64,000 nt of DNA from Adiantum capillus-veneris (lineage: Eukaryota; Streptophyta; Polypodiopsida; Polypodiales; Pteridaceae): positions 116,207,587-116,271,586 of the forward strand of contig CM043947.1 of assembly GCA_014529385.2 (NCBI GenBank). Reading direction: 5' to 3'. Below the pieces are notes generated by a model that was not told where the DNA came from, made no database searches, and worked only from the letters and a program-made list of their open reading frames with translations. The position numbers were made by a program, and so were the translations under genes. Shown here in pieces: positions 33,490-43,489 of this stretch (its first letter is position 1; every line of letters starts with the position of its first letter).

Positions 33490-35056
33490 TGTCATAAAAT
33501 ATAATATCTAACTTTACCTAATGATTTTCTCATATTAAACTGATGATTTAATGTGGTAAAATAAACGGGAACAAGAGTTAGAATAGAGGCATGTTCTTCT
33601 AGACCTATCTCAACACGGGACCAAAAGGAGAGATGGTTGCATCTCAATAGGGATCCAAAAGGACATGGTCTATCAAAGAGAAATGTGCAATAAGTGCCTT
33701 TAGACTTACCTCAGCAGGGGACTAAGAGGAGAGATGGTTACATATCAATAAGAGTCCAAAAGGAGGTAGTCTATTAAAGAGCAATGTGTATCTAATGGAG
33801 ATTAAAAGACCTTAGGGATAGCTTCATTAAAGACCTTCAATGGTTAGTGTTAAAAGTCCTTTGACCTTAGGCAAGCTAGGGTTGATCTTGAGGTGGAAAC
33901 CTGACCTAAGCTTGAGGTGCTTATCATGCTTAATGATTGAGGTGCCTGCTTGATGACTAAGGTTCTTGAGGTGATTGTCATGCTTGATGACTAAGCTACT
34001 TGAGGTGCTTATCATACTTAATGGGGGGTAAGGTGCTCGAGTCAAAAAGAGACCCTACAAACTTAATGAGGAAGGTGCTTGAGAAGCTCCCATATATGGA
34101 GGGTAAGGTGCTTGAGTCAAAAAAAGACCCTAAAAACTTAATGAGGAAGGTGCTTGAGAAGCTTCCTATGCATGAAATTCCAAAGTTAGGGGAATCTTTG
34201 AATTAACTTTCCACTCACCCAAAGGGCACCCCTTTTTCGAAGGGCACATGGGACACATGTCAGACTCTCCCTATGCTTAACCACATGGTGTGCTTGAATG
34301 CTATTGGTTGGCTAAAGAGGGATCCAATCAGCTTCTAGCTCAATCCAACAAATATCTAGATATTTTCAAGCTCTCTCTCTATCTAAGGGGTAAGGAGGAA
34401 ACTTGTCCAAAGACTACCCATGTACTTGAATGCATGGTACATGTGATTGGCAACGGGGGAGAGGGGTCCAATGACCTTAAAACATATGTAAAAGCTACAA
34501 CTCACCCCAAGCAAGCAAGGAGGGTGCTGGAGGAATATTCACCACACACACACACACACACACTCATTTTGTGGATTCTTTCTTACTTGGTGAAAGTTGA
34601 GAAACTCCACCTCCTTATCCAAGCTTGTGAGAAGTGAGAGACTACACCAACACTCTTGGCTATGGAGTGCAAATCCAACCAAGATCCATGCTTCAATGCT
34701 TAAGCTTACCATCTTCTCCATATTCATTACTATGCTATTATGTATGCTAGAAAGAAGAGTGATGATAAGTGAGGAACTATTTCTTTCTCTTATGGAATGT
34801 TTCTTCTTTCTCTTCCCTATCCTCATTCCCTGCTAGCTCTCTCCACCTTCGAAGGTGTTTGAGGCCTTGGGACTGAGGATTGGGATAGTTAATGCTTTCT
34901 CTCTCTTGCAAAAGTATTGTTTGTGCCAAGTTAACTAAGTACCATGTTTATGTTACTACCATCCATTAAATTCAATAGCTATGCTCACAAAGTAATCTCA
35001 CAAAAGTGCTTCATCTAATTTCCTAATTCCTCTACTCTCAAAGTTCATAGGCCAAT
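33490..35056 (+). repeat. Diverged chromovirus-family 3' LTR (plus orientation)
   Basis: It starts TGTCATAAAATA and shares its first ~110 bases and its last ~500 bases with the chromovirus LTR family. About 230 bases present in the inverted partner are missing near 34910. Two tandem repeats lie inside: a ~130-bp unit twice at about 33600-33790, and a 75-bp unit twice at 34027-34176 ('ggtaaggtgct.gagtcaaa'). ATTGG...CCAAT pairs occur at about 34304-34331 and 34447-34475. The last dozen bases of the LTR are missing at the junction. Confidence 0.75.
34027..34176 (+). repeat. 75-bp tandem duplication in LTR
   Basis: 'ggtaaggtgct' starts at 34027 and 34102; the two units differ at only a few positions. 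Confidence 0.8.
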
Positions 35057-35715
35057 ACCAATGTAATGATGATGGCCTATAAACTTTAAGAGTAGCAGAA
35101 TTAGGAAATTAGATGAAACACTTTTGTGAGATTACTTTGTGATCATAGCGGGTGAATTTAATTGATGGTAGCAACATAAACATGTTACTTAGTTAACTTG
35201 GCACGAACAATACTTTTTCAAGAGAGAGAGTTTAGAGAACATGACAACAATTGAGGACCGGATTCATGTGTAGCCGGCTCCCCCTCCAATAGGCATTGGT
35301 ATTATAGTTTCTCCCATCAAGAGAGACTTGGTACAATACAATATTTGTGTTCCTTGTGACCTAGGTGATGCAATGAAGATGGAAAGCTTCATGCATCACA
35401 AGAATGGCATAAACTTTGTAGAAAGCATTAACTATCCCAAGCCTCATTCCCAAGGCCTCAAACACCTTTGAAGGCGGAGAGAGCTAGCCGGGAATGAGCA
35501 TAGGAAAGAGGAAGAAGAAACATTCCATAGGAGAAAGAAATAGTTCCTCACTTATCATCACTCTTCTTGATAGCATACATAATAGCATCTTAATGAAGTT
35601 GGAGAAGATGTCAAGATGAAGCATTGAAGCATGGCTCTTGGTTGGATTTGCATTCCGTAGCCAAGAGTGTTGGTGTAGGCTCTCACTTCTCACAAGCTTT
35701 GAGAAGGAGGTGGAA
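34590..35715. repeat. Large inverted repeat of two LTR fragments (tail to tail)
   Basis: The plus-oriented LTR end (about 34590-35045) and the minus-oriented LTR fragment (35063-35715) are reverse complements over most of their length, with a very short gap that still contains 'ataccaa', part of a primer-binding site. One arm lacks about 230 bases. A transcript crossing it would fold into a hairpin several hundred bp long. Confidence 0.8.
35063..35715 (-). repeat. Partial chromovirus-family LTR, inverted
   Basis: It starts TGTAATGATG next to a primer-site remnant, which marks it as a 5' LTR of a minus-strand element whose interior is gone. It shares 'gttgaggaccgg' and the 'gtttctcccatcaagagagac' context with 2936-4528. 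It breaks off near 35715, where gag sequence begins. Confidence 0.75.
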
Positions 35716-35744
35716 ATGAGATACTCTTTCCTCCCTCTTTGAAC
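35716..35744 (-). pseudogene. Gag fragment left of the copia insertion
   Basis: 'gagatactctttcctccctc' plus 'tttgaac' matches the chromovirus gag at about 9060-9095 and continues across the copia element at 40955. This shows that gag was the insertion target. Confidence 0.65.
35740..35744 (+). repeat. Target-site duplication TGAAC (left)
   Basis: Matches TGAAC at 40955-40959. Confidence 0.93.
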
Positions 35745-36066
35745 TGTAAAGAATGCGGATGCAAGAGAGCTACACAAGGCAAGCACAAAGCACACAGAGA
35801 TGGAAAGATTCTTCTTCTTCTTCACAGAAAAGAGAGTACAAAAAGACTAAGTGCTAAAGCTGAAAAGTAGCACATATGTACATGCGGTCACTAAGTGTGA
35901 ACTCGCTAGAAGCGTACTAGGCTGGCACTATAAGTGTAGTCCAGCTGTAGAATCACTGGCAGAGATCCTCCGTGTCGGTCACCTAACGTGCCAGTGAGTA
36001 AATGCCGTAAGCGGCCAAGACCCGTAGTGGATGCCAGCTCAAGGTGTAGAGCACGACATCTCAACA
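35745..36066 (-). repeat. Copia 3' LTR
   Basis: 322 bp, TGTAAAGAATG...CTCAACA on the plus strand. Compared with the other LTR it has four differences, near 35755, 35810, 35989 and 36052. Confidence 0.95.
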
Positions 36067-36075
36067 CTCCCCCTC
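36067..36075 (-). other. Copia polypurine tract
   Basis: The coding strand reads GAGGGGGAG directly before the LTR start TGTTGAGA. Confidence 0.8.
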
Positions 36076-36116
36076 GAGCTCTGCATGTCGCAGAGTCCAA
36101 GCATAGTCCGGAAACG

Positions 36117-38084
36117 TCAAAGCTTCTCAGCTCCGAGGGCCTTGGTAAAGATATCCGCTATCTGCTCCTCTGTGCTGACGTAGACCAAGTCGATGTCGCC
36201 CGCCAACACTCGCTCTCGAACGTAGTGGTAATGGACCTCTATGTGTTTGGTCCTGGCATGGAACACTGGGTTCTTAGCCAGCTGCATGCTGCTGAGGTTG
36301 TCACAATGGATGAAAATCTGCTGGTCCACCTGCACTCCCAAGTCCTCAAGTAATGTGCGTAGCCAAGCTACCTCGCACGCCGCAACTGCTGCACCTCTAT
36401 ACTCGGCCTCTGTGCTCGATAAAGAAACCGTAGGTTGCTTTTTGCTGCTCCAAGTAACAGCAGCACTCCCAAAAGAGAACATGAAGCCACTCGTAGATCT
36501 CCTATCAACAATGCTACCTGCCCAATCTGCATCTGTATACCCATACAATGCTAATGGTGCATCTGCTGCATAGAACAATGCGTAGTCAAGAGTCCCTTGC
36601 ACATACCTAAGTGTGCGTTGTACTCCATCCAAATGTGGCTTCCTCGGAAGCTGCATGAACTGACTCTCCAAGACTACTGTGTAGCTCAAGTCTGGCCTTG
36701 TGATAGTCAAGTAGATTAGACTACCCACCATCTTCCTGTACATATTGACATCCTCAACAACATCACCCTTCTCTGCACTCAGCTTTGCATTCACATCCAA
36801 GGGAATGGAAATCGGCTTACAATCAGCCATACCATACTTTGACAACATGTCCAAAGCATATTGTCTCTGTGACAGCCATACACCCTCTGGAGTCCTGATC
36901 ACCTCAATGCCAAGAAAGTAGCGCAACTCGCCCAAATCTTTCATTTCAAACTCCTGTTTGAGAAGACCCTTCACATGGTCAATCTCCATAGCATTGTCAC
37001 CAACAATAATAAGGTCATCTACATATATGGTAATGACCACAATCCCCACATCACTCTCACGTACATAGAGTGAATGATCAGCATGAGCTCTCCTAAAACC
37101 AATACTGACAAGATACTTGGCAATCCTGTCATACCATGCTCTAGAGCCTTGCTTCAAACCATACAAAGCTTTGAGAAGTCTGCATACATAATCTGGGTAA
37201 CCTGGATCGACATAACCAGGTGGCTGATCCATATACACTTCCTCTTGCAACTCACCATTCAAGAAGGCATTCTTTACATCCATTTGATGCATAATCCATC
37301 CTCTAGATGCAGCCACTGCTATGACAGCTCTCACAGTCGTCATCTTTGCCACTGGAGCAAAGGTCTCCTCATAGTCTATGCCATACGTCTGTGCATAACC
37401 CTTTGCGACCAGCCTTGCCTTGTGACGCTCAATGTTACCATCAGCCTTATGCTTGGTTTTATACACCCATTTACAGCCAATAGCTTTCTTGCCACTTGGC
37501 AATGGCACCAACTCCCATGTGTCATTTGCTTCCAATGCCGCCATCTCTTCATTCATTGCATCATCCCAATGCACATTTCCAACTGCATCCTCAAAACATG
37601 TGGGCTCCACATCCTGTATCACCTTAGCCATGTAGGCTTGGTGATGCGCTAGATACCCATCATAAGTCAATTTCTGAATTGGATTTCTGACTCTATTAGA
37701 TCTGCGCGGTCCTTGGTCACTCCTTTGCCCTCTAGCATCTTCTTGTACTTTCCTTACACCAGGTGTCCTGATAGCCAGAATTCCAAATTCCTCATCAAGA
37801 CTTTGTTCAGAACCATCTAAATCCATGTCTACATGTGAAAAACCTGATGATGCATCAACCATAAAGGGAGGTTCATCAACCTTTTCCTTTCCTTTTCGTG
37901 ATACATTCCCTGTACCTGTTGGTGGAGTAACCTGCGTACGTAGTCTACCATTCCATGGTTTCTCAACAGAGCCACGAGAAGAGGACTCTTGTGGTCCACT
38001 CAAAACCTGTGACTGTGGCCTCACATTTTGTACAACCACATCATCTTTTACATCAGCCCCAATAGTGCCATGTGCATTACTGTA
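36117..38084 (-). CDS. pol: Copia Pol 3' part: RT and RNase H
   Basis: Same frame as the ORF at 38085-40388 and separated from it only by one TAG. The first ~140 residues are a low-complexity linker. RT: 'TWELVPLPSGKKAIGCKWVY', 'HKARLVAKGY', 'APVAKMTTVR', 'MDVKNAFLNGEL', and the catalytic 'YVDD' about 337 codons after position 38039, all as in working copia elements. RNase H: 'YTDADWAG', 'SSTEAEYRG', 'CDNLSSMQLA' and 'TKHIEVHYHYVRE'. It ends 'FTKALGAEKL' at a TGA. The frame stays readable for about 17 more codons up to the polypurine tract, so that stop may also be an acquired one. No internal start is needed; translation would have to pass the TAG at 38085. Confidence 0.93.
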   Translation of the reverse strand, partial: YSNAHGTIGADVKDDVVVQNVRPQSQVLSGPQESSSRGSVEKPWNGRLRTQVTPPTGTGNVSRKGKEKVDEPPFMVDASSGFSHVDMDLDGSEQSLDEEFGILAIRTPGVRKVQEDARGQRSDQGPRRSNRVRNPIQKLTYDGYLAHHQAYMAKVIQDVEPTCFEDAVGNVHWDDAMNEEMAALEANDTWELVPLPSGKKAIGCKWVYKTKHKADGNIERHKARLVAKGYAQTYGIDYEETFAPVAKMTTVRAVIAVAASRGWIMHQMDVKNAFLNGELQEEVYMDQPPGYVDPGYPDYVCRLLKALYGLKQGSRAWYDRIAKYLVSIGFRRAHADHSLYVRESDVGIVVITIYVDDLIIVGDNAMEIDHVKGLLKQEFEMKDLGELRYFLGIEVIRTPEGVWLSQRQYALDMLSKYGMADCKPISIPLDVNAKLSAEKGDVVEDVNMYRKMVGSLIYLTITRPDLSYTVVLESQFMQLPRKPHLDGVQRTLRYVQGTLDYALFYAADAPLALYGYTDADWAGSIVDRRSTSGFMFSFGSAAVTWSSKKQPTVSLSSTEAEYRGAAVAACEVAWLRTLLEDLGVQVDQQIFIHCDNLSSMQLAKNPVFHARTKHIEVHYHYVRERVLAGDIDLVYVSTEEQIADIFTKALGAEKL

Positions 38085-40388
38085 CTAGCTGCTCATCTCA
38101 TCAAAGACTACATCTCTGCTCACTCGTAATTCTCGTGTAGTAGGATTGTAGCACCTGTACCCCTTTTGTTCAAGGGAATATCCCACAAGAATACATTTCT
38201 CTGCTTTAGGATCCAATTTCCTACGCAACTCATCTGGTACATGCACGTAAGCTATGCAACCAAACACTTTCAAGTGTGCCAAATCAGGCTTTGTACCTGT
38301 AAACTTTTCCTCAGGTGTTACATCATGCACCGCAGCTGTAGGTGTCCTGTTCATAATGTACACAGCTGTATTTACAGCTTCAACCCAGAAATGATGAGGC
38401 ATGTTCTTCTCATTCATCAATGCACGTGCAACCTCTGCAATGTGCCTGTTTTTCCTTTCTGCGACCCCATTCTGCTGTGGAGTATATCTGCATGTAAACT
38501 GCCTGTGTATACCATGCATTCGCAGAAAATCTGAAAAATCATTGGAGAAGTACTCTCCCCCTCCATCTGACCTCAATGTCTTGATTTGCATATCTGTCTC
38601 CTTCTCAATCATGACTTTGAAGTCTTGAAAGTGACCAAACACTTCACTTTTGTTACGCATGAAGTAGACCCATACTTTCCTTGTATGGTCATCAATGAAA
38701 GAGACATAATACCTGCAACCATGTATACTTGCAGTATCGGTTGGACCCCAAACATCTGTGTGCACCACCTCAAGTGGCCTTTTACATACATTGCGCTCAT
38801 GTGGAAATGAGCCCTTTGACTGTTTTCCAAACTGGCATGCTGCACACACTTTATGCATACCATCCACCTTGAATTTGGGCAAACCTTTTACAATCTGTTT
38901 TGATTGCATGCTACGCAATCTCTGCTCATTGACATGGCCAATGCGTTTGTGCCAAATGTCAACATCAGCCACAACACCTGTGCCCTGTGCAAATAATGCA
39001 GCTTTTACCTCAGGCATGTCTACATTCAGCGTAAACATTCTGCCCACACATTTGCCCTCTGTGATCAGCTTACAGCCATTCTGGAAATCTTCTACATAAC
39101 AGCCATTTGGATTGAAGCGAACCTGCAAACCCTGCTCAACCATTTGTCCAACAGAAACAAGATTCTTTGTAATGTTTGGGACATGAAGTACATCTGCTAA
39201 GTACTTTGATTTCCCACTCTTCGTATTTAGAGGTATGTCCCCTACATGAGCAATGGGGTGAGCTGTATCATCTCCTGTCTGCACATAGCCTGACACATCT
39301 GGTTTGCGCATATCTCTAAACCACTCTCCACGAGACGTCATGTGATTAGAGGCACCTGAATCCACATACCAAACATCATCTTGGGTGGAATTCTCTGCAG
39401 TCATTGTATTCATTACATGCTGCATAACAAACATGCGCTCGTTTTTGCTGTCATCTGCATCTCTGCTAGTAGATGCATAGTTGCCCTGTTCTCTCTTTCT
39501 ACTTTCTTTTCCCTTTGGACAGTCACGTGACATGTGACCTCTTTCACCACAAGTCCAACATTCTCTACTATCTGGAGTATGTTGCTGCCTGCTTGATCCT
39601 GCACCACGACCTCTTTGACTCCCCCTGCCTTGAGACTGGTTTCCCCTGCCACCTGTATTGTTTTGATTTGATTGACCTTCCAGAAATTGGCCCCTGCAAC
39701 CCCTTGGGCCTCGACCACGACCTCTACCTCTACCTCTGTTGGAGTTAGAATAGAAGGCCTGTTCAGAATTATTTCTGCCATGAGAAGAAGATGTGTCAAG
39801 GTTCTTCTCCTCAAGAATAAGCATAGAAATCAAATCTTGGAACACGGGGATGTTGTCTCTTGTATTCATGGAAGACCTAAAATGTACATACTCATCTCCT
39901 AGACCATCCAAGCATGCACGGACAATGTCATCGTCTTCCACTGACACTTTAATAGATCCAAGAGCCTCAATGATACTCTTGATCTTCAAGGCATAATCAT
40001 TGATTGAGAGGTTGTTCCTCTTAACCTGATTTAGCTCCGACTTTAGTTGAAGCTTCCTGGCCTTGGTGTTCACCTCGAACACTCTGCCTAAGTTTCTCCA
40101 TGCAATGGCGGGGGTTTCAGCATCCTGTAGATAGCCCATCATGCCATCTGTGATGCTCATAGACAGCCAATACATCACTTTGCTCTGGCCTTGTTGCCAG
40201 TCCCTCAAAGCTTTCCTTTGTTCTGCTGTAGCATTTGCCTCGGGAATCTCTGGTTCCTTTTCATTGTCTCCTTCTACATAGTCCCAATAACCTTTTCCTT
40301 TTAGGAAATTTGTTATTCTGAACTTCCATGCAGGGTAGTTATTTTTCTCAAGCTTCTCAGTAACAATCTGACTGAAACCGTCAGACAT
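38085..40388 (-). CDS. gag-pol: Copia Gag-Pol 5' part: Gag, protease, integrase
   Basis: 767 codons from MSDGFSQIVTEKL to a TAG at 38085-38087. Gag about 1-250 ('NNYPAWKFRITNFLKGKGYW') is followed by an Arg-Gly-rich stretch ('NRGRGRGRGRGPRG'), a CCHC knuckle 'CWTCGERGHMSRDC' (274-288), protease 'VDSGASNHM' (about 343), the GAG-pre-integrase finger 'WHKRIGHVNE...CAACQFGKQ' and integrase with 'HTDVWGP' (about 544), 'RSDGGGEY' (about 608) and 'NGVAERKNRH' (about 644). All catalytic residues are present. It stops in the integrase-RT linker after 'VVFDEMSS', and the same frame then continues open to 36117. The single stop is the only clear lesion in the coding region. Start chosen: first Met, 244 bases inside the 5' LTR. 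Confidence 0.93.
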   Translation of the reverse strand: MSDGFSQIVTEKLEKNNYPAWKFRITNFLKGKGYWDYVEGDNEKEPEIPEANATAEQRKALRDWQQGQSKVMYWLSMSITDGMMGYLQDAETPAIAWRNLGRVFEVNTKARKLQLKSELNQVKRNNLSINDYALKIKSIIEALGSIKVSVEDDDIVRACLDGLGDEYVHFRSSMNTRDNIPVFQDLISMLILEEKNLDTSSSHGRNNSEQAFYSNSNRGRGRGRGRGPRGCRGQFLEGQSNQNNTGGRGNQSQGRGSQRGRGAGSSRQQHTPDSRECWTCGERGHMSRDCPKGKESRKREQGNYASTSRDADDSKNERMFVMQHVMNTMTAENSTQDDVWYVDSGASNHMTSRGEWFRDMRKPDVSGYVQTGDDTAHPIAHVGDIPLNTKSGKSKYLADVLHVPNITKNLVSVGQMVEQGLQVRFNPNGCYVEDFQNGCKLITEGKCVGRMFTLNVDMPEVKAALFAQGTGVVADVDIWHKRIGHVNEQRLRSMQSKQIVKGLPKFKVDGMHKVCAACQFGKQSKGSFPHERNVCKRPLEVVHTDVWGPTDTASIHGCRYYVSFIDDHTRKVWVYFMRNKSEVFGHFQDFKVMIEKETDMQIKTLRSDGGGEYFSNDFSDFLRMHGIHRQFTCRYTPQQNGVAERKNRHIAEVARALMNEKNMPHHFWVEAVNTAVYIMNRTPTAAVHDVTPEEKFTGTKPDLAHLKVFGCIAYVHVPDELRRKLDPKAEKCILVGYSLEQKGYRCYNPTTRELRVSRDVVFDEMSS

Positions 40389-40620
40389 CTTGAAGCACTA
40401 AGACAAAATAGCTGCAATCTGCAAAAACCTGCAAATCTGCTGAACCTGCTATCGTGGTTCCTGTAACGCTTTCTACACTCAACGAGTGTCCACAATCAAG
40501 CGTTTCACAACCACTGTACTTGTACAGTAAATCTCTGTATACTGCACTTTGGAGACAAAGGGATTGCGAACAAAGGGATTGTGATGCTCTTGCTCTCTTA
40601 GCCTCTCTTGCCTGCACCAG

Positions 40621-40632
40621 GCTCTGATACCA
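40621..40632 (-). other. Primer-binding site, initiator tRNA-Met type
   Basis: TGGTATCAGAGC on the coding strand, directly adjoining the 5' LTR end TTTACA. Confidence 0.93.
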
Positions 40633-40954
40633 TGTAAAGAATGAGGATGCAAGAGAGCTACACAAGGCAAGCACAAAGCACACAGAGATGGAAAGCTTCT
40701 TCTTCTTCTTCACAGAAAAGAGAGTACAAAAAGACTAAGTGCTAAAGCTGAAAAGTAGCACATATGTACATGCGGTCACTAAGTGTGAACTCGCTAGAAG
40801 CGTACTAGGCTGGCACTATAAGTGTAGTCCAGCTGTAGAATCACTGGCAGAGATCCTCCGTGTCGGTCACCTAACGCGCCAGTGAGTAAATGCCGTAAGC
40901 GGCCAAGACCCGTAGTGGATGCCAGCTCAAGGTGTAGAGCTCGACATCTCAACA
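40633..40954 (-). repeat. Copia 5' LTR
   Basis: 322 bp, partner of 35745-36066. Confidence 0.95.
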
Positions 40955-40959
40955 TGAAC
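40955..40959 (+). repeat. Target-site duplication TGAAC (right)
   Basis: Partner of 35740-35744. Confidence 0.93.
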
Positions 40960-41527
40960 TTCTTTAGCTTTTGTGACCTTCGCCATGCAAGGTAATATCT
41001 GTGATGTCCTCCCCTCTTGTATTCTCTGGGAGAATATCCATAGCTTTCATTGGTAGAGGAGGAAGGTGAAGAATAAGGAGAAGAGGGTGACCTCTTTCTT
41101 GCCCTTTTTTGTTTGTTTCCTCTCTTCCCTTTTGGAGTGACGACGAGAAGGACTATGGGTTAAAAGTTTCCTCTTGGGAGGAGTTGGTGATCGTTTAGAC
41201 CTCCATCTTGATGGAGCCACATCTTTTGTGGAACTAAGGGAGTCATTACTTTCTCGTTCTTGGATTCCTCCCCTCGTATGGGAGAGAGTATTATTTTGGG
41301 GGTCTCACCAAGAGGCCTCCTAAGCTCTCTCTCCTCTTTGAGAGGAAAAGAAATCCCATAAGCACGAAGTTGTTGAGTAACTTCGGCTTGCAAAGAGGGT
41401 TGCCCATAACTTGTTGCAGCCTAGTAACAAGATAATTAACAAGCATGGGGGAATCATCATTAACACCTTCATGTGCAAAATCAAAGTTATCAATGTTCAT
41501 TCTACTCTCTTGGTTATTGTCAGCCAT
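40955..41527 (-). pseudogene. N-terminal Gag fragment, chromovirus family
   Basis: It starts at 41527 with 'MADNNQESRMNIDNFDFAHE', closely like the Gag start at 9834 ('MADNIKESEVNVDNFDFAHE'), and continues 'MLVNYLVTRLQQVMGNP'. Frameshifts follow near 41400 and 41250. Arg/Ser/Lys-rich sequence ('KRSP', 'KREEKQTKKGKKE'-like) follows at about 41090-41200, so the basic Ser/Arg domain was present in this older family member as well. The copia element was inserted at its downstream end. Confidence 0.8.
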
Positions 41528-41815
41528 GTTAATTAAACTTATTTGTTTACTCAGTGCATGCTTTGGCAATTCCATACCTTAGTTGCTACTCCTCTTAGCC
41601 TTTGAAAATAGGCACTTAAGTATCTACACCCACGGCTCAAATTGGTTAATTATAGAGACTAGTGGAGTTAGTCTAACATAGAAAAGTTGCCAAGGGTTAG
41701 CTCCTTTTGGACTTCTTATGGCTAAATAATGGTAAAACCGTAGGCTAGTCTAAAAAGACTCCATTATAAAGACCAAAGCTTCCAAGGTGTGCACCATATC
41801 CCACATATAAGTTTT
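41528..41815 (-). other. Leader remnant of the gag fragment
   Basis: Partly alignable with 9835-10130 of the complete element ('ccttagttgctactcctctt', 'taaaccgtaggc'-like words). No LTR or primer site follows, so the element is cut here. Confidence 0.5.
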
Positions 41816-41918
41816 ATTGTGTTTGTTAAAAACAATTCCAATATTCATAGTTACAGATTAATTTCATAGTGTCTCGTGCTCTTCTCATCTTTCTCTCTCT
41901 TTTGAAATAAAGACAACA

Positions 41919-41973
<55 letters not shown>

Positions 41974-42330
41974 TTGTTGAATGGTGAAGTGATCACTTTG
42001 TGGATAGTCATTGGGGAGATCTGACACTCAGACTGCATTGCACATTCCTTGGCAGCAACTTTTAGTAGCACTTTCTAGCCATAGTTCCTTGTTTGTGGGC
42101 TTGGGCTTGGGTTTGGGAGATTGAGCATCTTTAGTCTTTGCTTGGTTTTTCTTGTACGGGTATGCTCCATGGCCCAGGCCTAGAAAAATATCCATCATTT
42201 ACATTACTGAAATTATCCAAAATAAAGGCATATAGTAAGCATGCTTAGGTGTTTGTTCTAGTAGAACAAGGCAATGGATAATGAGCTTCATGTTTCCACA
42301 TTGCAGGAAAAAATATGGAGGAATACCCTC
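41816..42330. other. Unassigned, with CT microsatellite
   Basis: A CT tract (41920-41973, a few interruptions) is the only clear feature. A 'ccacattgcag|g' at about 42295-42306 has the look of a plant 3' splice site but is not supported by a clear exon. Confidence 0.4.
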
Positions 42331-42380
42331 TTCTGACCTAGTTTTTCTATATAGCCGAAGAGCTTCATGAAAAGTATGGT

Positions 42381-42966
42381 ATGAGCATGGAGGGTGTTCT
42401 TCCAAAAGACCTTATGGAAGAAGACCTCCCTGATGAATGGTGGATGACTATTTTCAAGCAAGGCTACAAAAAGAAAGCAAAGATTGACTTGAATCATGTG
42501 CAACCAGGCCTAATTGACGACTGCAGGTTCTTGTTACATAAGGTACCAAGACCCTCCATCTTGTGGGGATATCACTTTAAAGTTTGTGTGCTACTTTTCT
42601 TTTGAGAAGTTTCATCTAGCAATAAAGGACCCTACACGCCATAAAGTGGCATGGGTAAGGTTTGGAGAGAGTGTACTCAGTATGTGTGCCAGCCACAAGG
42701 GAGGGTTGGAGTGGAAGGTTGAAACATGGCAAAGGAAAAATGATGCCTCCCACAGACGCCACCCGTCATCTATTAAGAAGCCTCGCCTTATACAAAGTGG
42801 TAGTATTCTATATACAGAGGTAGACCCCCCACAATGTCATGAGTGGACACTTGACTATGTTATAGACCTAGAAAATATTGTTGACTTTTCATTCATTGCA
42901 CAATCAAGTCCTTTTTCTTCTTCTCACTCCCACTTGCATCACCTTGTCCTATTCCAACATCCATGA
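42381..42966 (+). pseudogene. Unrecognised decayed coding region
   Basis: Two overlapping plus-strand open stretches look like one protein split by a frameshift or a small intron near 42540-42610. The first (from 42381) reads 'LPKDLMEEDLPDEWWMTIF' and 'AKIDLNHVQPGLIDDCRFLL'. The second (to 42966) reads 'HLAIKDPTRHKVAWVRFGES', 'GGLEWKVETWQRKND' and 'LDYVIDLENIVDFSF'. 'ataag|gtacca' at about 42538 could be a 5' splice site. Composition is that of a soluble globular protein rich in Trp, Asp and Glu. I do not recognise the family. It may be a transposon-borne gene or a host gene fragment; neither is proven. Confidence 0.4.
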
Positions 42967-43489
42967 GAACCTTCATAGACACCTCCCTCCTATCTTTTGC
43001 TATCTCATTGGGACAAAATGTCAACTTTGGTACACCACATTGGGAACACTCCGCCATCAAGAATTTCTTGGCATGCTATTCACTATTGTGAGTCTTTGGG
43101 CACATTATGGATTCCCACATATCAGTGATGTGTTGATATACTACTTGGTTTGCAAAACACTCTCCTATATCATCACATCTACACATATGGAGAAAGTGTA
43201 AAGGTGACCTTTCCCATGGTACCCAAACTTGTTTTTTTGCATTTGATTTAAAGCCTATTTGAAAGAGAGCATCGGCACATGGGATGCAAAAAAGAAATTT
43301 TAGAGCTCTTTCAGCTTTCGAACAAAGTATGGCTTTAATGCCTCAAAGAATCTAAGAGACACTCCCATTGTAGGGTGAGTCTTCTTGAATCTTTGGTATA
43401 GCTCAACCTATGGCACCAACACAAAGAAGGTTAGAAAATTCTAGCTTCATGCAGATGGTAAAATGCCACTCATGAAATAGTGCCAAAGT

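Larger units (their letters stand above)
35745..40954 (-). mobile_element. Nearly intact Ty1/copia element, 5210 bp
   Basis: Minus-strand element with 322-bp LTRs (35745-36066 and 40633-40954; four differences noticed), TG...CA ends, a 5-bp duplication TGAAC, a primer site (40621-40632), a polypurine tract (36067-36075) and one Gag-Pol frame of about 1420 codons. A single in-frame TAG at 38085-38087 breaks that frame. The domain order gag, protease, integrase, RT, RNase H is that of Ty1/copia. It is a young insertion into an older chromovirus gag. Confidence 0.95.
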
